DNA of 64,000 nucleotides from Bettongia penicillata ogilbyi (lineage: Eukaryota; Chordata; Mammalia; Diprotodontia; Potoroidae): NCBI GenBank assembly GCA_023548195.1, contig JAJHZJ010000809.1:62001-126000 (forward strand). Reading direction: 5' to 3'. The number at the start of each line of letters is the position of its first letter. Positions within the stretch are counted from its first letter, which is position 1. Shown here piece by piece: positions 1 to 10,419 of this stretch. A program made the position numbers and the translations under genes. The notes under the pieces were generated by a model that saw only the letters and a program-made list of their open reading frames with translations, was not told the origin of the DNA and did not search any database.

Positions 1-652
1 CGTTGGGGGAAAGGGTGGTGCATCCAGAGCTGCTCCATGCTGAGATTCACTCCATTACATTCACACATTAGTGCTTGTAATGCAAGTGACTCAAAAACAG
101 GATGTTCCACGTTATCCTTTTGTACAACCTATTCTGAGCCAGAACCTCAGCTTCCCCACCCCTCCCAATCCTGAGGTGTTCCATTCTAGCAGAAAAATCC
201 CAACCCCAAAACCGGGTAAAAGAGTTCTTCTGCCAAATCAGTCTCAAGCCCAGGCAACAGGACCTTGACAAATCCTCTTTGGCCCTGCCCCGCTGCCTGG
301 TTCCTCACTCCCTGAAACCTTGAAAGTGTTTGCCTTTTTGCATGAGAGTCTCCTGCTGGCAAACTCAAGAAACTCTAGTTGTTCCAAATTCTGATTCTCT
401 GCCAGTGTGTTCTTCCTGACAATAGCAGGGGCGTGCAAGCAAGGAACACGGGGTAGTTAGTTGCCATAGCATTTATTTTGGGAAAGAGGTAGGGGAGAAG
501 ATCACGGAACCAATTTTGGAATCAGAAAAATTTTGGTCTTGGTGTCCCTTCTTTGGAAGGGACTCATTCCATAGTTTCCATTACCAAGAAATTAGAGGCA
601 GTGGAGATGATGAGGGCTGGAGAGATAGAGGAACCCTGAGCCTGGAGTTCCC
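1..652. other. unassigned DNA left of the LTR
   Basis: No gene or zinc-finger coding was seen. Bases 600-652 look like the head of a tRNA-type SINE, with a diverged 'cctggagt' block, ending where the LTR begins. The short open frames at 68-438 are unsupported. Confidence 0.4.
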
Positions 653-1322
653 TGTGGGGGCCACCTGAAAAAGAATTCATGGACTCAGGCATTCTTGAGG
701 TCAAGGGGGGTAAAGATTTATTATGCTTTTCAGCAGGCAAGAGTTCTTAGGGAAACTGTCACCTTAAAGGGGTAAAAGTCAAGCTTATATAGGATATTCT
801 ATCATAAGAAATGTGCCAAACATGCTACTTACATGATTCATGGTGAGATTAGGGAGTGGTTAAGGAGTGGTTAGTTCTTAAAGGAACATGCACTTTTAGT
901 ATCTACTGTGCAGATATTTTACCCAGAGTTCATCGGCAAATAGCCCAAGTGGTGGCTACATGTAGGTGTGGTTTTAGGCCTGAAATACCACTAAGTCAAC
1001 TAGCAGTCAGGGATGACTGAGAAATACCCAGGTTACCCCCATCAATGTAGTGTCAGACAAGATAAACATAAGGGAGTACACGTAATGTCTAACTCTAGGA
1101 TACACAGAATTCATCAGTGAGTAGTAAATGTCTTTATTACCCAGTATACAACCAGTTCAGCCAGTACACAGCTGGTTCAAGCTAATAAATTCTAAAGAAA
1201 CGACTGGCTTCTGTATCAGGTAAAGAGACCCAGGGTAAGCTGTCCTTGGGCTGAGGAGAAACTGCCTGAAACAGTGTTTTCAGGCTAGGGAGAAATGTGA
1301 TTTTAGAATTGGGGGTCCAAGC
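653..1322 (-). mobile_element. Solo retroviral LTR, minus strand
   Basis: Read on the minus strand this is LTR-like. There is a TATA box (CCTATATAAGC, near 783-793), then an AATAAA poly(A) signal (722-717) about 65 bases downstream, and an end in ...GGCCCCCACA at 653. No retroviral coding sequence adjoins it, so it is probably a solo LTR left by recombination. The CA end (653) is clear. The other end is a guess, set where SINE sequence begins, because I found no convincing target-site duplication. It lies within the region transcribed with the KRAB gene if that gene continues leftward. Confidence 0.65.
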
Positions 1323-1324
1323 AC

Positions 1325-1560
1325 CCCACTGGAGAGAGCCCTGGGCCTGGAGTCGAGGAATACCTTAAGTTTAAATCCAGCCTCCAACAGTTACCAGCTG
1401 GGTGCCCCTGGACAACTCACTTAACCTCCGTTTGCCTCAGTTTCTTCAGCTCTCAGAAGTGGATAATAAAATCACCTAACTTGGAAGGTTATGGTGAGAA
1501 TAATGTATCGTAACATTCTAAATTTCTTTACTTGGCACTTGGCTCTACACCTGGCAAACA
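1325..1560 (+). repeat. Marsupial tRNA-type SINE / MIR hybrid
   Basis: Sense-strand match to the marsupial SINE body: 'agagccctgggcctggagtc', 'tttaaatccagcctc', 'cagctgggtgcccctggacaactcacttaacctc' and 'tttgcctcagtttcttc'. A MIR-like tail (gataataaaatcacctaac) follows. The first roughly 20 bases of the SINE are missing next to the LTR. Confidence 0.75.
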
Positions 1561-2236
<676 letters not shown>

Positions 2237-3635
2237 CTAAATCATCAAAAGTCATAGGACATAGAACCGAAGGACATATCAGAGGTAAATAATCCATCCC
2301 TCATCAATTTGTAGGAAGAGAATGAAGGCCAGAGAACGTGGTTGAGTGTCAGTCAGCACTTGAAATCACAGTCATCAAGAGCCCAACTGAACTTTGAGAA
2401 ACGCATTTTATATGATCAGTTGGAATAAAGTTGAGAAATGTCTTACTATGGAATGCATCTTCCTATGGAATCAGGGAGAAAATATTCTGTCTCTGAGGGG
2501 AGTGGATCTGTGGAGAAGAAAGAGTGATGTGAAATTTCTTCCTCATCAGAACTGATAAAAGTGATATGTTCTAAAAGAAATTCTATTAAGAGTTTGTGAG
2601 TATTTGGGGGAGAAGGAGAGAGTTTTACATGATCCCTTAAAATAGAACAACATCCAAGACCCAGTTTGCTTCCTGAGAGCCTGAAATAAAGTTTTATCTA
2701 GATAAAAACATGAAGAGTCCTCTAAAGAGTTATTCATTAGTGTCTGAACTGCACTGAGTGGTATGAGACGGTCAAGTGAAGAAGAGTTGTCTGTGGCTAC
2801 ATTGAGGGCTTGAAGTCACTCCGGGGTGACGTGTCATAGCCAAAACAGAGAGAAAAAGTGGCCAGATATACAGGGAGGAGAACCAGGAGAGAGTGGTGCC
2901 CCCAAAAATAAGACAGAAGAGAGTATCATGGAGAAGAGAGTGATCCGGGTCCAGTGACCAGATATTCATCAGGATGACGAGAGATGGCCCAGGATGCAAC
3001 GGGACATCTTGGGCTTTTTAGACTGGCCTTTTCAGGTACTCACTGAGAGGTAAGACCCATTGAGTGAACAGGCTTCTTTAAGAAGTAGTCAAGGAATGGC
3101 CCTTTTAATGAACAAAAGAGAAAAAAAAATAACTAAATCAAGTAGTCTGATAATAAAGGATGGGTCAGATGGCCCTGCCTCTGGCCCAAAGACCCCTAAT
3201 TTAACATACAGTTCATTTCTACAAGCATACAAGAAAGAACAGAAATTCTATCATTGGTTACCATCACAGGGGTGAGGGATCATCATTGGTTATGTCAAAG
3301 AAGGCAGACATAGACTCCATGCCCCATGAAGACCACTCCTTCTGTCTCTAAGGCATGTTTTGGTAAATTGATGGATCTTGGATGCAACCTGAGATGAGGA
3401 CCTAGATGTGAGAGACTTACTTCCTGGGTAGGGGGAGAGTTTAAGATAAGACTATCTTAATTGTTAAAGATCTTTTCAAGGATCCAAATCTTGCAGGAAA
3501 TGCTAAGATAATATGTAAAGAGAGTACTGAGAACAGAGTATTTCTTTAACTAATGAGCTTAAGCAGAGAGAAAGAGAGAGAGAATGAGGAGGAAGCTGGT
3601 ATTACACTGTGACACTGTGGAGGTAGAGCAGTCAC
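2237..3635 (-). other. Intron between start exon and KRAB-A exon
   Basis: A 1.4-kb interval between a GTGAC donor (3635) and the TTTAG acceptor (2237). Bases about 2250-2400 hold a much-decayed MIR/SINE-like piece (a diverged 'gaaggacatatcagaggtaaat' region). The rest is unassigned. Its small open frames (2546-2737, 2772-2999, 3060-3275) lack support. Confidence 0.55.
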
Positions 3636-3724
3636 CTGAGGTGGGGGTCTGCAGCTCCCAGCAGCCATTCCCTCTGGCTCCAGGTTCCCTGCTTGGGCCA
3701 GGCCTTGGTCCTCTGCAGACTGAC
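3636..3724 (-). CDS. Start-codon exon of the KRAB gene
   Basis: On the minus strand a long polypyrimidine stretch ends in an acceptor (CCCAG, AG at 3726-3725). The exon ends at a CAG|GTGAC donor after 3636. An ATG at 3668-3666 begins 11 codons reading M-A-A-G-S-C-R-P-P-P-Q that end exactly at the donor, in phase 0. Joined to the next exon the reading continues with E-L-V-T-F-K-D. A short Met-Ala-x-Gly leader followed by phase-0 splicing to KRAB-A is the usual 5' design of KRAB-ZNF genes. Bases 3669-3724 would be 5' untranslated. The splice join is inferred, not seen in a transcript. Confidence 0.75.
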
Positions 3725-4261
3725 CTGGGGAGAGAGAAGGATCCAGGGGGTAAATGCCCTCCCTCCCCCTCCCTTACAATTTCCCCCTCTCCAAGCCTGT
3801 CCCTCCCCACCCCCATGCCTTCCTCTGAGCAGACTGCCAGGATTGCACGTGGGCAACAGATGAACTCAAAGGGGTGGGAAGTTGGGGTTCTTGAGGCCAT
3901 TGATCACTGTCAGTGCGGATTGATCAGAGGGAAATTCTCCTCATCTAAACGAGAGTGTGCTCTCTTATTGGATCATTGGATCTTTAAGCCTCAGATCTGA
4001 CCTTAATGCAATATAGACTTAAAATTCGCCATTAGGGATAGCGTTGGAGGTGTAAGAATCAGAATTACATGTAATTGGATCAGAATGGCTTCATTCTACT
4101 CTGAATGCAGTCAGTCTCGTGTCAAATGAACAGATGGATGAAGTGATTTTCCTACATGAGGTAATGCGGACGTGCATTCAGCCAAACTGAGATCATTTGA
4201 CAGGCAATGTTGTTCCATGTTTTAAATCTGGAATACTTTCTGTTACACTTCTACAGTCAGT

Positions 4262-5445
4262 TTTCACACTAAGAAATGCGAATTAAAACAACACACAAAC
4301 AACATCACACTTAACATGACAAAACAGGAAAATGATAAATGTTGGAAGATGTGGGAAAATTGGAACACTAATACATTGTTGGGGGAGAGGTGACCTGATT
4401 AAAAATAGAAAAGGACCCACACATACAAAAATATTTATAGCACCTCTTTTTGTGGTGGCAAAGAATTGGAAATTGAGGGGATGCCCATCAGTTGGGGAAT
4501 GGCTAAACAAGTTGAGGTTGATGAATGTGCAATGTGAGTTAAAAATCTTCTCCACCCATTGATAGGCCTCAGGTATATTGAAGGAGGCTGGATCGGGGGA
4601 GGCTTGTTTCCTATGAAGTCCCACACCTTTTCCTGATTGCTAATGAAGCACTGGGTCAGCAGGGATCATGCCCTCTAGCTCTGAAAAGAACATATATACT
4701 CTGAGGGGAGATTTTGCTCTGGAGCTTAGTTTTGGAAGGTCTGTGTGCCAGATGAGACCCTGGAAAGTCGCTAAGCAGACCCCTGGGTTTGAAAATCCAA
4801 AAGTTGGTACTTCCCTCTCTGGTAGCTATGTATGTATGTAATGGTTAGACAATTGGAAGCCTGTCTATTGGTCGCTGTATGTTGAATGTAATTAAAGTGA
4901 TTGTTAACTCTCAGAAAGTCAAAAGTTGCCTTTCTTTTTATAAATGCAGATCTAAGAACCTGCGATAGCAAACCCTCTTGTATATGTGAGGGTACTTACG
5001 GATACAGAATGTAATGTAATACTACTGTTCCAAAAGAAATGGTGAGCATGCTGACTTCCAGAAAACCTGAAAAGACCTGCATGAACTAATGGTGAGTGAA
5101 GAGAGCAGAACCTGGAGGGCATTGTAGCTGGTAACAACTTTGATGGTCTAACACAACTCCAAAAACTCAAGAAGAAAAATGCTAACCATATCTAAAGAAA
5201 AAACTGTGGAGACTGAATGCAGATCAAAGCAGATTATTTTTCTTTTTTGCTTTTCTTTCTTGTGGTTTTTCCCTTTTCTTCTGATTCTTCTTTCGGAATG
5301 CGACTAATGTGGAAATGTTTACTATGATCATACAGGTATAGCCTATAGCAGATTGTTGGATCTCATAGGCAGGGGGAAGTGGAAGGGGGGGGTGATTTAG
5401 AACTCAAAATCTTATAAAAATGAAAGTTGAAAGCTAAACATAATT
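4262..5445 (+). mobile_element. L1 3' fragment (ORF2 C-terminus and 3' UTR), split by an LTR
   Basis: Matches the other L1 copies here: 'aacatgacaaaacaggaaaatgataaatgttgg', 'ttgtggtggcaaagaattggaa', 'atgcccatcagttggggaatgg', then, after the LTR, 'gtaatactactg...agaaatg' and 'gagtgaagagagcagaacc'. It ends with an A-rich 3' UTR near 5440. About 170 bp of the ORF2 end is internally deleted near 4395-4405. It is 5' truncated and sits in the KRAB gene intron. Confidence 0.85.
4528..5006 (+). mobile_element. Solo LTR (479 bp) inside the L1 fragment, 5-bp target duplication
   Basis: The L1 sequence 'gatgaatgtaatg' is interrupted after GAATG (4523-4527) and resumes with a second GAATG at 5007-5011. 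The insert starts TG (4528) and ends CA (5006), as expected of an LTR. Inside are a TATA-like box (CATATATAC, 4691-4699) and an ATTAAA poly(A) signal (4891-4896). No internal retroviral sequence remains, so recombination has removed the rest. The LTR is not obviously the same family as the one at 15884-16454. Confidence 0.85.
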
Positions 5446-5534
5446 TCAAGTAAGAAATTATTATGCTTCCAATTTTTCTCATGTTGGGCTTTTGGGGAAA
5501 CTATTGCATAAGGAATGCTGTTCATCTGAAAAAT

Positions 5535-5935
5535 AATCTCTAGTGTTCAGCTGTTTTCAGTCACATCCAACCCTGTGTGATCCAATTTGAGCTCTTCTTG
5601 GAAGAGATACTGGAGTGGATTGACGTTTCCTTCTTCACCTCATTTTAGAGATGAGGAAAATGAGGCAAAAAGGGTTCAGTGACTTGCTGAAGGGAAGGAG
5701 GGAGGGGGGACAAGGTGAGGAGTGGGCAGAGGCAGGGGAGGAGAGGCGGGGGGATGGAGGAGGAGAGGAGGCGGAGGGGGAAGGAGGGAGGGAGGAAAGA
5801 AGGGCCCTGCCACTGGCAGGGAGGAGTCCCCTCCTCCCAAGCACAACTTAGTCACACAGCTAAGAGGTATCTCAGATGAGTTCCTGCCTTCAGGCCCCTC
5901 TCACCACCTACCTGCCATGATGGATTTCTAGTAGG
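5535..5935 (-). repeat. Marsupial SINE (antisense) containing a purine-rich insert
   Basis: Left part: 'cttggaagagatactggagtgg' then 'cctcattttagagatgaggaaaatgaggcaaaaagggttcagtgacttgc', an antisense SINE/MIR body. SINE sequence resumes at about 5850 with 'gtcacacagctaag'. The intervening piece of about 160 bp (5690-5848) is foreign to the SINE and matches cassettes near 7.3 and 8.0 kb. Confidence 0.75.
5690..5848 (+). repeat. Purine-rich cassette, copy 1 (inserted in a SINE)
   Basis: G/A-rich tract containing 'aggtgaggagtgggcagagg', followed by a conserved end at 5804-5847 (gccctgccactggcaggg, then ctcctcccaagcacaac). Copy 2 (7060-7430) has the same order of blocks. The cassette replaces only a few bases of the SINE. 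Its origin is unknown. Confidence 0.7.
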
Positions 5936-7059
5936 TGAAGCAATGGTATCCTTAGAAAATTAACTCCTCTTCTGACCTGGATGCTGTGAAATAATGAATT
6001 AAGTTGTCAGAGAGTATGGTTACAGTGTTTAAAAACTGCGACATATTGTGTATATTTTACTTGAAAATGAAAAATAAAGTACTTTTTGAGAATAGTACAA
6101 GGTACCCTTTTTACTCCGTTTCTATCAATTAAATTCTCCTTTCCCATGAAGTTCTTTGAAGACTTATCAAGTATGAGCCTTTGGACTTTCTCTTTGGGCA
6201 AGGTCATTAAATGGATAGCTCATGGAAGAAGCTCCTGAAAGCTCCAGTTTCCAAGTGCTGAAGTATTTTAGTAATTGAGACCTCGCTTTCACAACTGAAG
6301 TGCAGTGTTAGGGCAGAAGCCCAGTGGAAAGAGGAGTGGAAGCCTGGAGCCATGGGAGGGGGGAGGTAGGGCTGGCCCAGCACAAATTTAGAGTTAGGGT
6401 TAGGGTTAGACTACAGGGCAGAGGGCATGGGGGCTGAGGATCCAGCGATGGGGCCACGAGTCCTCTTCTCTTGAATACAGGCCCCCTACCCTTCTCCTCC
6501 TCAAGAGGCTTATCTGAGTGAGGGTCAGGAGGCAGGAAGCTCCTTTAACCCAATCTAACCTACACTGGTGCTCCCATAATGCACCCAGCGTCAGCCAAAG
6601 GTGCCCTGCAATCTCCTTGTAACGAGGCTGGCTGCTAGACACTTCCACAAGACACACCTCTTTCCTGCTAACCCTTCAAGTTGTCTTGGGCTGGAAAAAT
6701 TTTTAATGAACCCTGTTATACCGAATTTGTTTTAAGGCATTATTTTAAACTTGTTTGTAGGGGAATTGGGGAGGACTCAGACTCTGCCTTTACTTCACCA
6801 TCTTGGCTCTGCACCTCAAGAAGTGTATTTTAATCAAAGTGATAAACAGAGCCACCTTAACTGGGATCCATGGTGGACATTTTAGCTGAAAATGGAATTT
6901 AACATAAAACTTCCCTTGGTGCTATGGAAAACAGGAAGCATAGAAACATCCTGTTAAGCTCTAATCAGATACGTGAACTCCACCCTGCTAGGTCCAAATT
7001 TCAGAATTCCAAGTTCACATACCACCTCAGATGAGTTTGCTTAAGAAGAAGCCTCAGTG
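5936..7059. other. Intronic DNA, nothing recognised
   Basis: No gene or family match. It contains a short telomere-like run (two and a half TTAGGG units, 6394-6409) and, at about 6785-6820, 'ttcaccatcttggctctgc', a possible scrap of an antisense L1 5' end. Confidence 0.35.
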
Positions 7060-7430
7060 TCAGGGATGGTGGAGGGAGAGGGAGGAGGATAGGAGAGAAG
7101 GGAGGGGGAGAACAGGGAGGGGGAGGGGAGAGAAGAGGGAGGGAAGGGGAAGGGGGAGGAGAGGGAAAAGAGGAGGGAGAGAGGAGAGAGAGGGAGAGGG
7201 GGCGGGGAAAGAGGAGGAGGGTGAAGGACAGGACGGGGCACGAGAGGAGGGAGGGGGAGGGGCGAGGTGAGGGGTAGGCAGAGGAAGGGGAAGAGAGGCA
7301 CGGGGACCGAGGAGAGGGAGGGGGGAAGGAAGGAGGGAAGAAAAAAAGGCCCCGCCACCGGCAGGGAAGAGCCCCCTCCTCCCAAGCACAACACAGCCCC
7401 AGGACCCGGGATCCCCAAAGCGGGGAGAAG
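7060..7430 (+). repeat. Purine-rich cassette, copy 2
   Basis: A (G/A)n tract of almost 300 bases ends in a conserved segment at 7349-7425: gccccgccaccggcaggg, ctcctcccaagcacaac, and then 'gggatccccaaagcg', which copy 3 shares. The long open frames over this stretch (for example 7001-8164 minus, 7267-8400 plus) are low-complexity Pro/Ser/Leu or Arg/Gly/Glu translations and not genes. Confidence 0.7.
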
Positions 7431-7499
7431 AAGGGATGGAGCTGCCACAGCCTGGAAGCTGGAGCCCCAGGGGCCCGCATGGCGAGGCCCACACCTAGT

Positions 7500-7830
7500 A
7501 CTCCCAGTCTTTCAAAATGGAGGATGGGCCCCCCGCTCGCCTCGACGCCCCCTGCCTCGGGGGACCACCCTGGGCAGACCCTGCTCCGTCCACCACTCTG
7601 GGTCCTGGGCACACACTCACTTCTGCAGCCTCCGGCTTCGCACGTGCCTTCGGGGGCGGGACTTTTCGGATCTGCGGCCGCTGCCTTCCAACCAACGGGA
7701 AACCCGTCCCGGAACCAGTCAGAAGCCCCGCCCCTCCCGCCTGGAGCATTTCCCGGCGGGAAAAAGTTCTTCCTCGTGTGCTCCAGTAGTTCTTCTTCCG
7801 GGACAGGGGGCGGGCCCCGTACTAACGGAA
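7500..7830 (-). promoter_or_regulatory. CpG-island promoter, probably of the KRAB gene
   Basis: A local cluster of CpGs with GC boxes (GGGGCGGGAC, CCCCGCCCC, GGGGGCGGGCC), two ETS-like CTTCCGG/CCGGAA sites and a CACGTG E-box (7641-7646). It stands out from the CpG-poor surroundings. It lies about 4 kb upstream, in minus-strand terms, of the start-codon exon. CpG promoters can be bidirectional, but I see no gene on the plus side. Confidence 0.6.
7621..7790 (-). other. Likely noncoding first exon of the KRAB gene
   Basis: On the minus strand GC-rich sequence ends in a good donor, GCAGAA|GTGAGTGT (GT at 7620-7619). KRAB-ZNF genes usually begin with a short noncoding exon in a CpG island, followed by the ATG exon. 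The transcription start is not defined by sequence, so the upper limit is approximate. Confidence 0.45.
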
Positions 7831-8080
7831 AGCGTAGAGGGGGAGGAGGAGGAGGGAGGGGGAAGAGGAGAGGAGGGGAAAGAGGACGAAGAGAGGAGGA
7901 GAGGGATGGGGGCGGGGAGGGGGGAAGAGGAGAGGAGGGGAAAGAGGACGAAGAGAGGAGGAGAGGGATGGGGGCGGGGAGGGGGAGGAGAGGAGAGCCC
8001 TGCCCCCAACAGGAAGGACCTCCGCTCCTGCCACACACAACACAATCCCTTGACCTGGGATCCCCAAAGCGCAGTGCTAA
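7830..8080 (+). repeat. Purine-rich cassette, copy 3, with a 62-bp tandem duplication
   Basis: A G/A-rich tract includes a head-to-tail duplication of period 62 bp (about 7862-7985). The conserved end follows at 7996-8072 (gccctgcccccaacagg..., acacaacac, then 'gggatccccaaagcg'). It shares the last block with copy 2. Confidence 0.7.
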
Positions 8081-8400
8081 AGGCCTTATGGGACCCAGAG
8101 TCACATTCTCTGCAGGCTGGTGAGGACAAGGCGGCCCACAGAGGGGGAAACACTCCTGAGTCACTACCGTGGAGAAGCGCCTATCGTGTACCTGCCACTG
8201 GGGAGACGGCAGGTGGCCTCAGGCTTAGCTGGGGACAGTGCTTGGAGTCTGGAAGTGTGAGGAAGAGTCCAGAGGCTAGTTTCCCGGAATCTCAGGGTGG
8301 GGGCCAGGAATGGAAAGAGTGCCAGAGCATGGGGAGGGGATGGGGGGAAGGCGGCAATATGGCCAAGACCTCTTCAGCAAAATCTGGAATCTGGACATAG
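8081..8400. other. Unassigned flank of the CpG region
   Basis: No gene or repeat recognised. The open frame running through it is the tail of the low-complexity frame from the cassettes. Confidence 0.35.
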
Positions 8401-9470
8401 TTCTTGCCCTCAAGGAATTTGCCTTCTGTAGTTGTGAAGGGAGACAGAACGCTAGTACATAGATCTGTAGGTATATACACAACACAAAACTTGTGCAAGG
8501 TAATCTTGGGGTAGAGAGTAGGCCAAGAGAATGATTCTTCACTGGAATCTTGAAGAACATCATGGACTTCAAGAGGTAGAAGTAACGGGATGGGGAGGAC
8601 AGAGCGTGAGACGTAACAGGTTGTGAGAAGCTTAAAGTGCCAAATATGAGTTTATATTTGATCCTAGAAGAAGCAGGGCACCAGTCAATTTCATTGAGTA
8701 GAAGGGGCAGCATGGTTAACTGCATTTTAGGAAAATATGTTGACAAGTGGATATAGAGTGTGGGTTAAAGAAGGAAGAGGCTTGAGTCAGGAATGCTAAT
8801 TAGGAGGCTCTTGCAGTTGTCCTTGTGACGTGACAAAGGCTGGAACAAGGACTGCAGAACATGTGAAGTGAAAGAGGAGAGTCCCCACATTGTGGTTTAA
8901 ATCCTATCACAGGCAGTATAAATAAGTAAATTAGAAGGGCAGGTTTTAGAGAGGAGATAATGAGTTTGATTTGGGATAAGTTACTTTGTAGGTCTACTTG
9001 TGACTTCCAAAGGGAGTTTAGGCATTTGGAAATGCATTTCAGCAACTAGGAAGCGAATTTGGAAGTAGATGGGGAGATTGGGAATTAGTTTCCTAGAGGT
9101 GACCACTAGTTGTCTTTGAAATTTTAGGGAGTAGATTCCAATCCAGAGGTTGGAAGTGACCTGAGGGCAGTGCTTTGAATGTGCTCTGCTCATAACGGTG
9201 TAGAAAGAAGAGCCCACCAAGACCAAAGAGCCAAGTGTGTTACCATAATAACTGACATTTATCTATCTTTCAAGTTTGCAAAGCACTTTACATACACTAT
9301 TTCTTTTGAATTATGAAAGCCTGAAGAGAAATGAATGTCTGGGGTTGGTCAGCATTGTGAAATACCTGCAGGGGAGGTCAAGGAAGAAACAAACTGAGAA
9401 AAAGCTATGAGATTTGGTGATTAGAAGGCTGATAGATGACCTTAGAGTAACAGGCAAATTGAAAAGGAAT
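8401..9470 (-). repeat. L2 LINE 3' region (antisense), interrupted by a MIR
   Basis: The plus strand reads the reverse of L2: 'cttgccctcaaggaatttgcc', 'tatttgatcctagaagaagcagg', 'aattaggaggctcttgcagttgtcc', with further weaker blocks to about 9470. It is strongly diverged and carries no open reading frame. A MIR fragment at about 9243-9320 breaks it. Confidence 0.65.
9243..9320 (-). repeat. MIR fragment
   Basis: Contains the antisense MIR core 'caagtttgcaaagcactttacatacactattt'. Confidence 0.65.
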
Positions 9471-9559
9471 AGGGAGTTGGGAATGAGAGTATAGAGGCAT
9501 CTAGATTCCCATTTTGTAGTTAGTTCATGAAGCTCTTGATGCTCCAAGGGGTTTGATCT

Positions 9560-10150
9560 AAAAATTCTTGAGTGGCTCCTTAAACAGTAAATAATTGTAA
9601 AGAATATTATGAATAGTATGTTAAATCTAAAGATTCACATCACATTTTATTGTGATTATATTGAAAGCGTTTCAAGGAACAAACCCAGTTCTGAACATCT
9701 TACCTGGAATCAGCATAGAAAAAGTGCTTTTCCCTCAGGACTAAATGAATCCATTAAAAACTGGATATTTTCAAGAAACACGGTGTTTGGGATTATTGTT
9801 TCAATTTTGAAGTGAAGTGAAGGAGATATATTAAGGTTTTGAAAAGATTTATGAATTATATGTATAAAAGTGATCACTGAAGTGTATAAGATAATTGAAG
9901 ACTGACTTTTTGGTAATACTCGTATTTGAGTGGGGAAGAAAGAAAAGGTAACATTATGAGTTTACATTCCAGATTAACCTCAATTTCTTTTTAAATAGGC
10001 TTATTATTACCTAGATGAAGGGAATGGATGGAATATACCTGGATTTCTCACAGGGTCTTCACAGACTTTCAGGACCCTATGTATAAGATAGGTAGATTCA
10101 GATGTACGTGAAAAACAGGCCCAAAGAGCAATGAATGAATTGAATAGATG
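9560..10150. other. AT-rich unassigned DNA
   Basis: Nothing recognised. The 68-codon frame at 9609-9815 has no family resemblance. Confidence 0.4.
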
Positions 10151-10159
10151 TCTCCAAAG

Positions 10160-10410
10160 ATCTGTCCTTGTTCAGTCATTTAGTTGTGTTGTGGACAATA
10201 GTGTCCATTGAGTTTTCTTGGTAAACATACTGGAGTAGTTTGTCATTTCCTTCTCCAGCATTAAGGCGAACAGGTTAAATGACTTGGCGAACAGGTTAAA
10301 CGACTTGGCCCACGTTTGCACAGTTAATATCTGAGGTCAGATTTGAACTCAGATCTTCCCGACTCCAGGCCTAGTGCTGTATCCATTGAGCCTTTTAGCT
10401 GCCTCTTATT
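10160..10410 (-). repeat. Marsupial SINE (antisense)
   Basis: Antisense SINE body: 'ttttcttggtaaacatactggagtagtttgtcatttccttctccagc', 'tctgaggtcagatttgaactcag', 'gactccaggcctagtgctgtatcc'. It contains a small tandem repeat, 'ggcgaacaggttaaa(t/c)gacttgg' twice, near 10266-10309. Confidence 0.85.
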
Positions 10411-10419
10411 TGAATACTT

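Noticed and set aside
3584..4000. 138-codon plus-strand frame
   Set aside because: It is the shadow of the minus-strand leader exon and its polypyrimidine tract; no motif.
6394..6409. Telomere-like TTAGGG repeats
   Set aside because: Only about two and a half units; expected by chance at this scale and with no subtelomeric context.
7001..8400. Two long overlapping frames (387 codons minus, 377 codons plus)
   Set aside because: Both are translations of purine/pyrimidine tracts, giving low-complexity Pro/Ser/Leu or Arg/Gly/Glu protein with no domain; they cross the CpG island and cassette copies.
10266..10309. Possible CRISPR-like or regulatory direct repeat
   Set aside because: Only two units within a SINE; a local slippage duplication.
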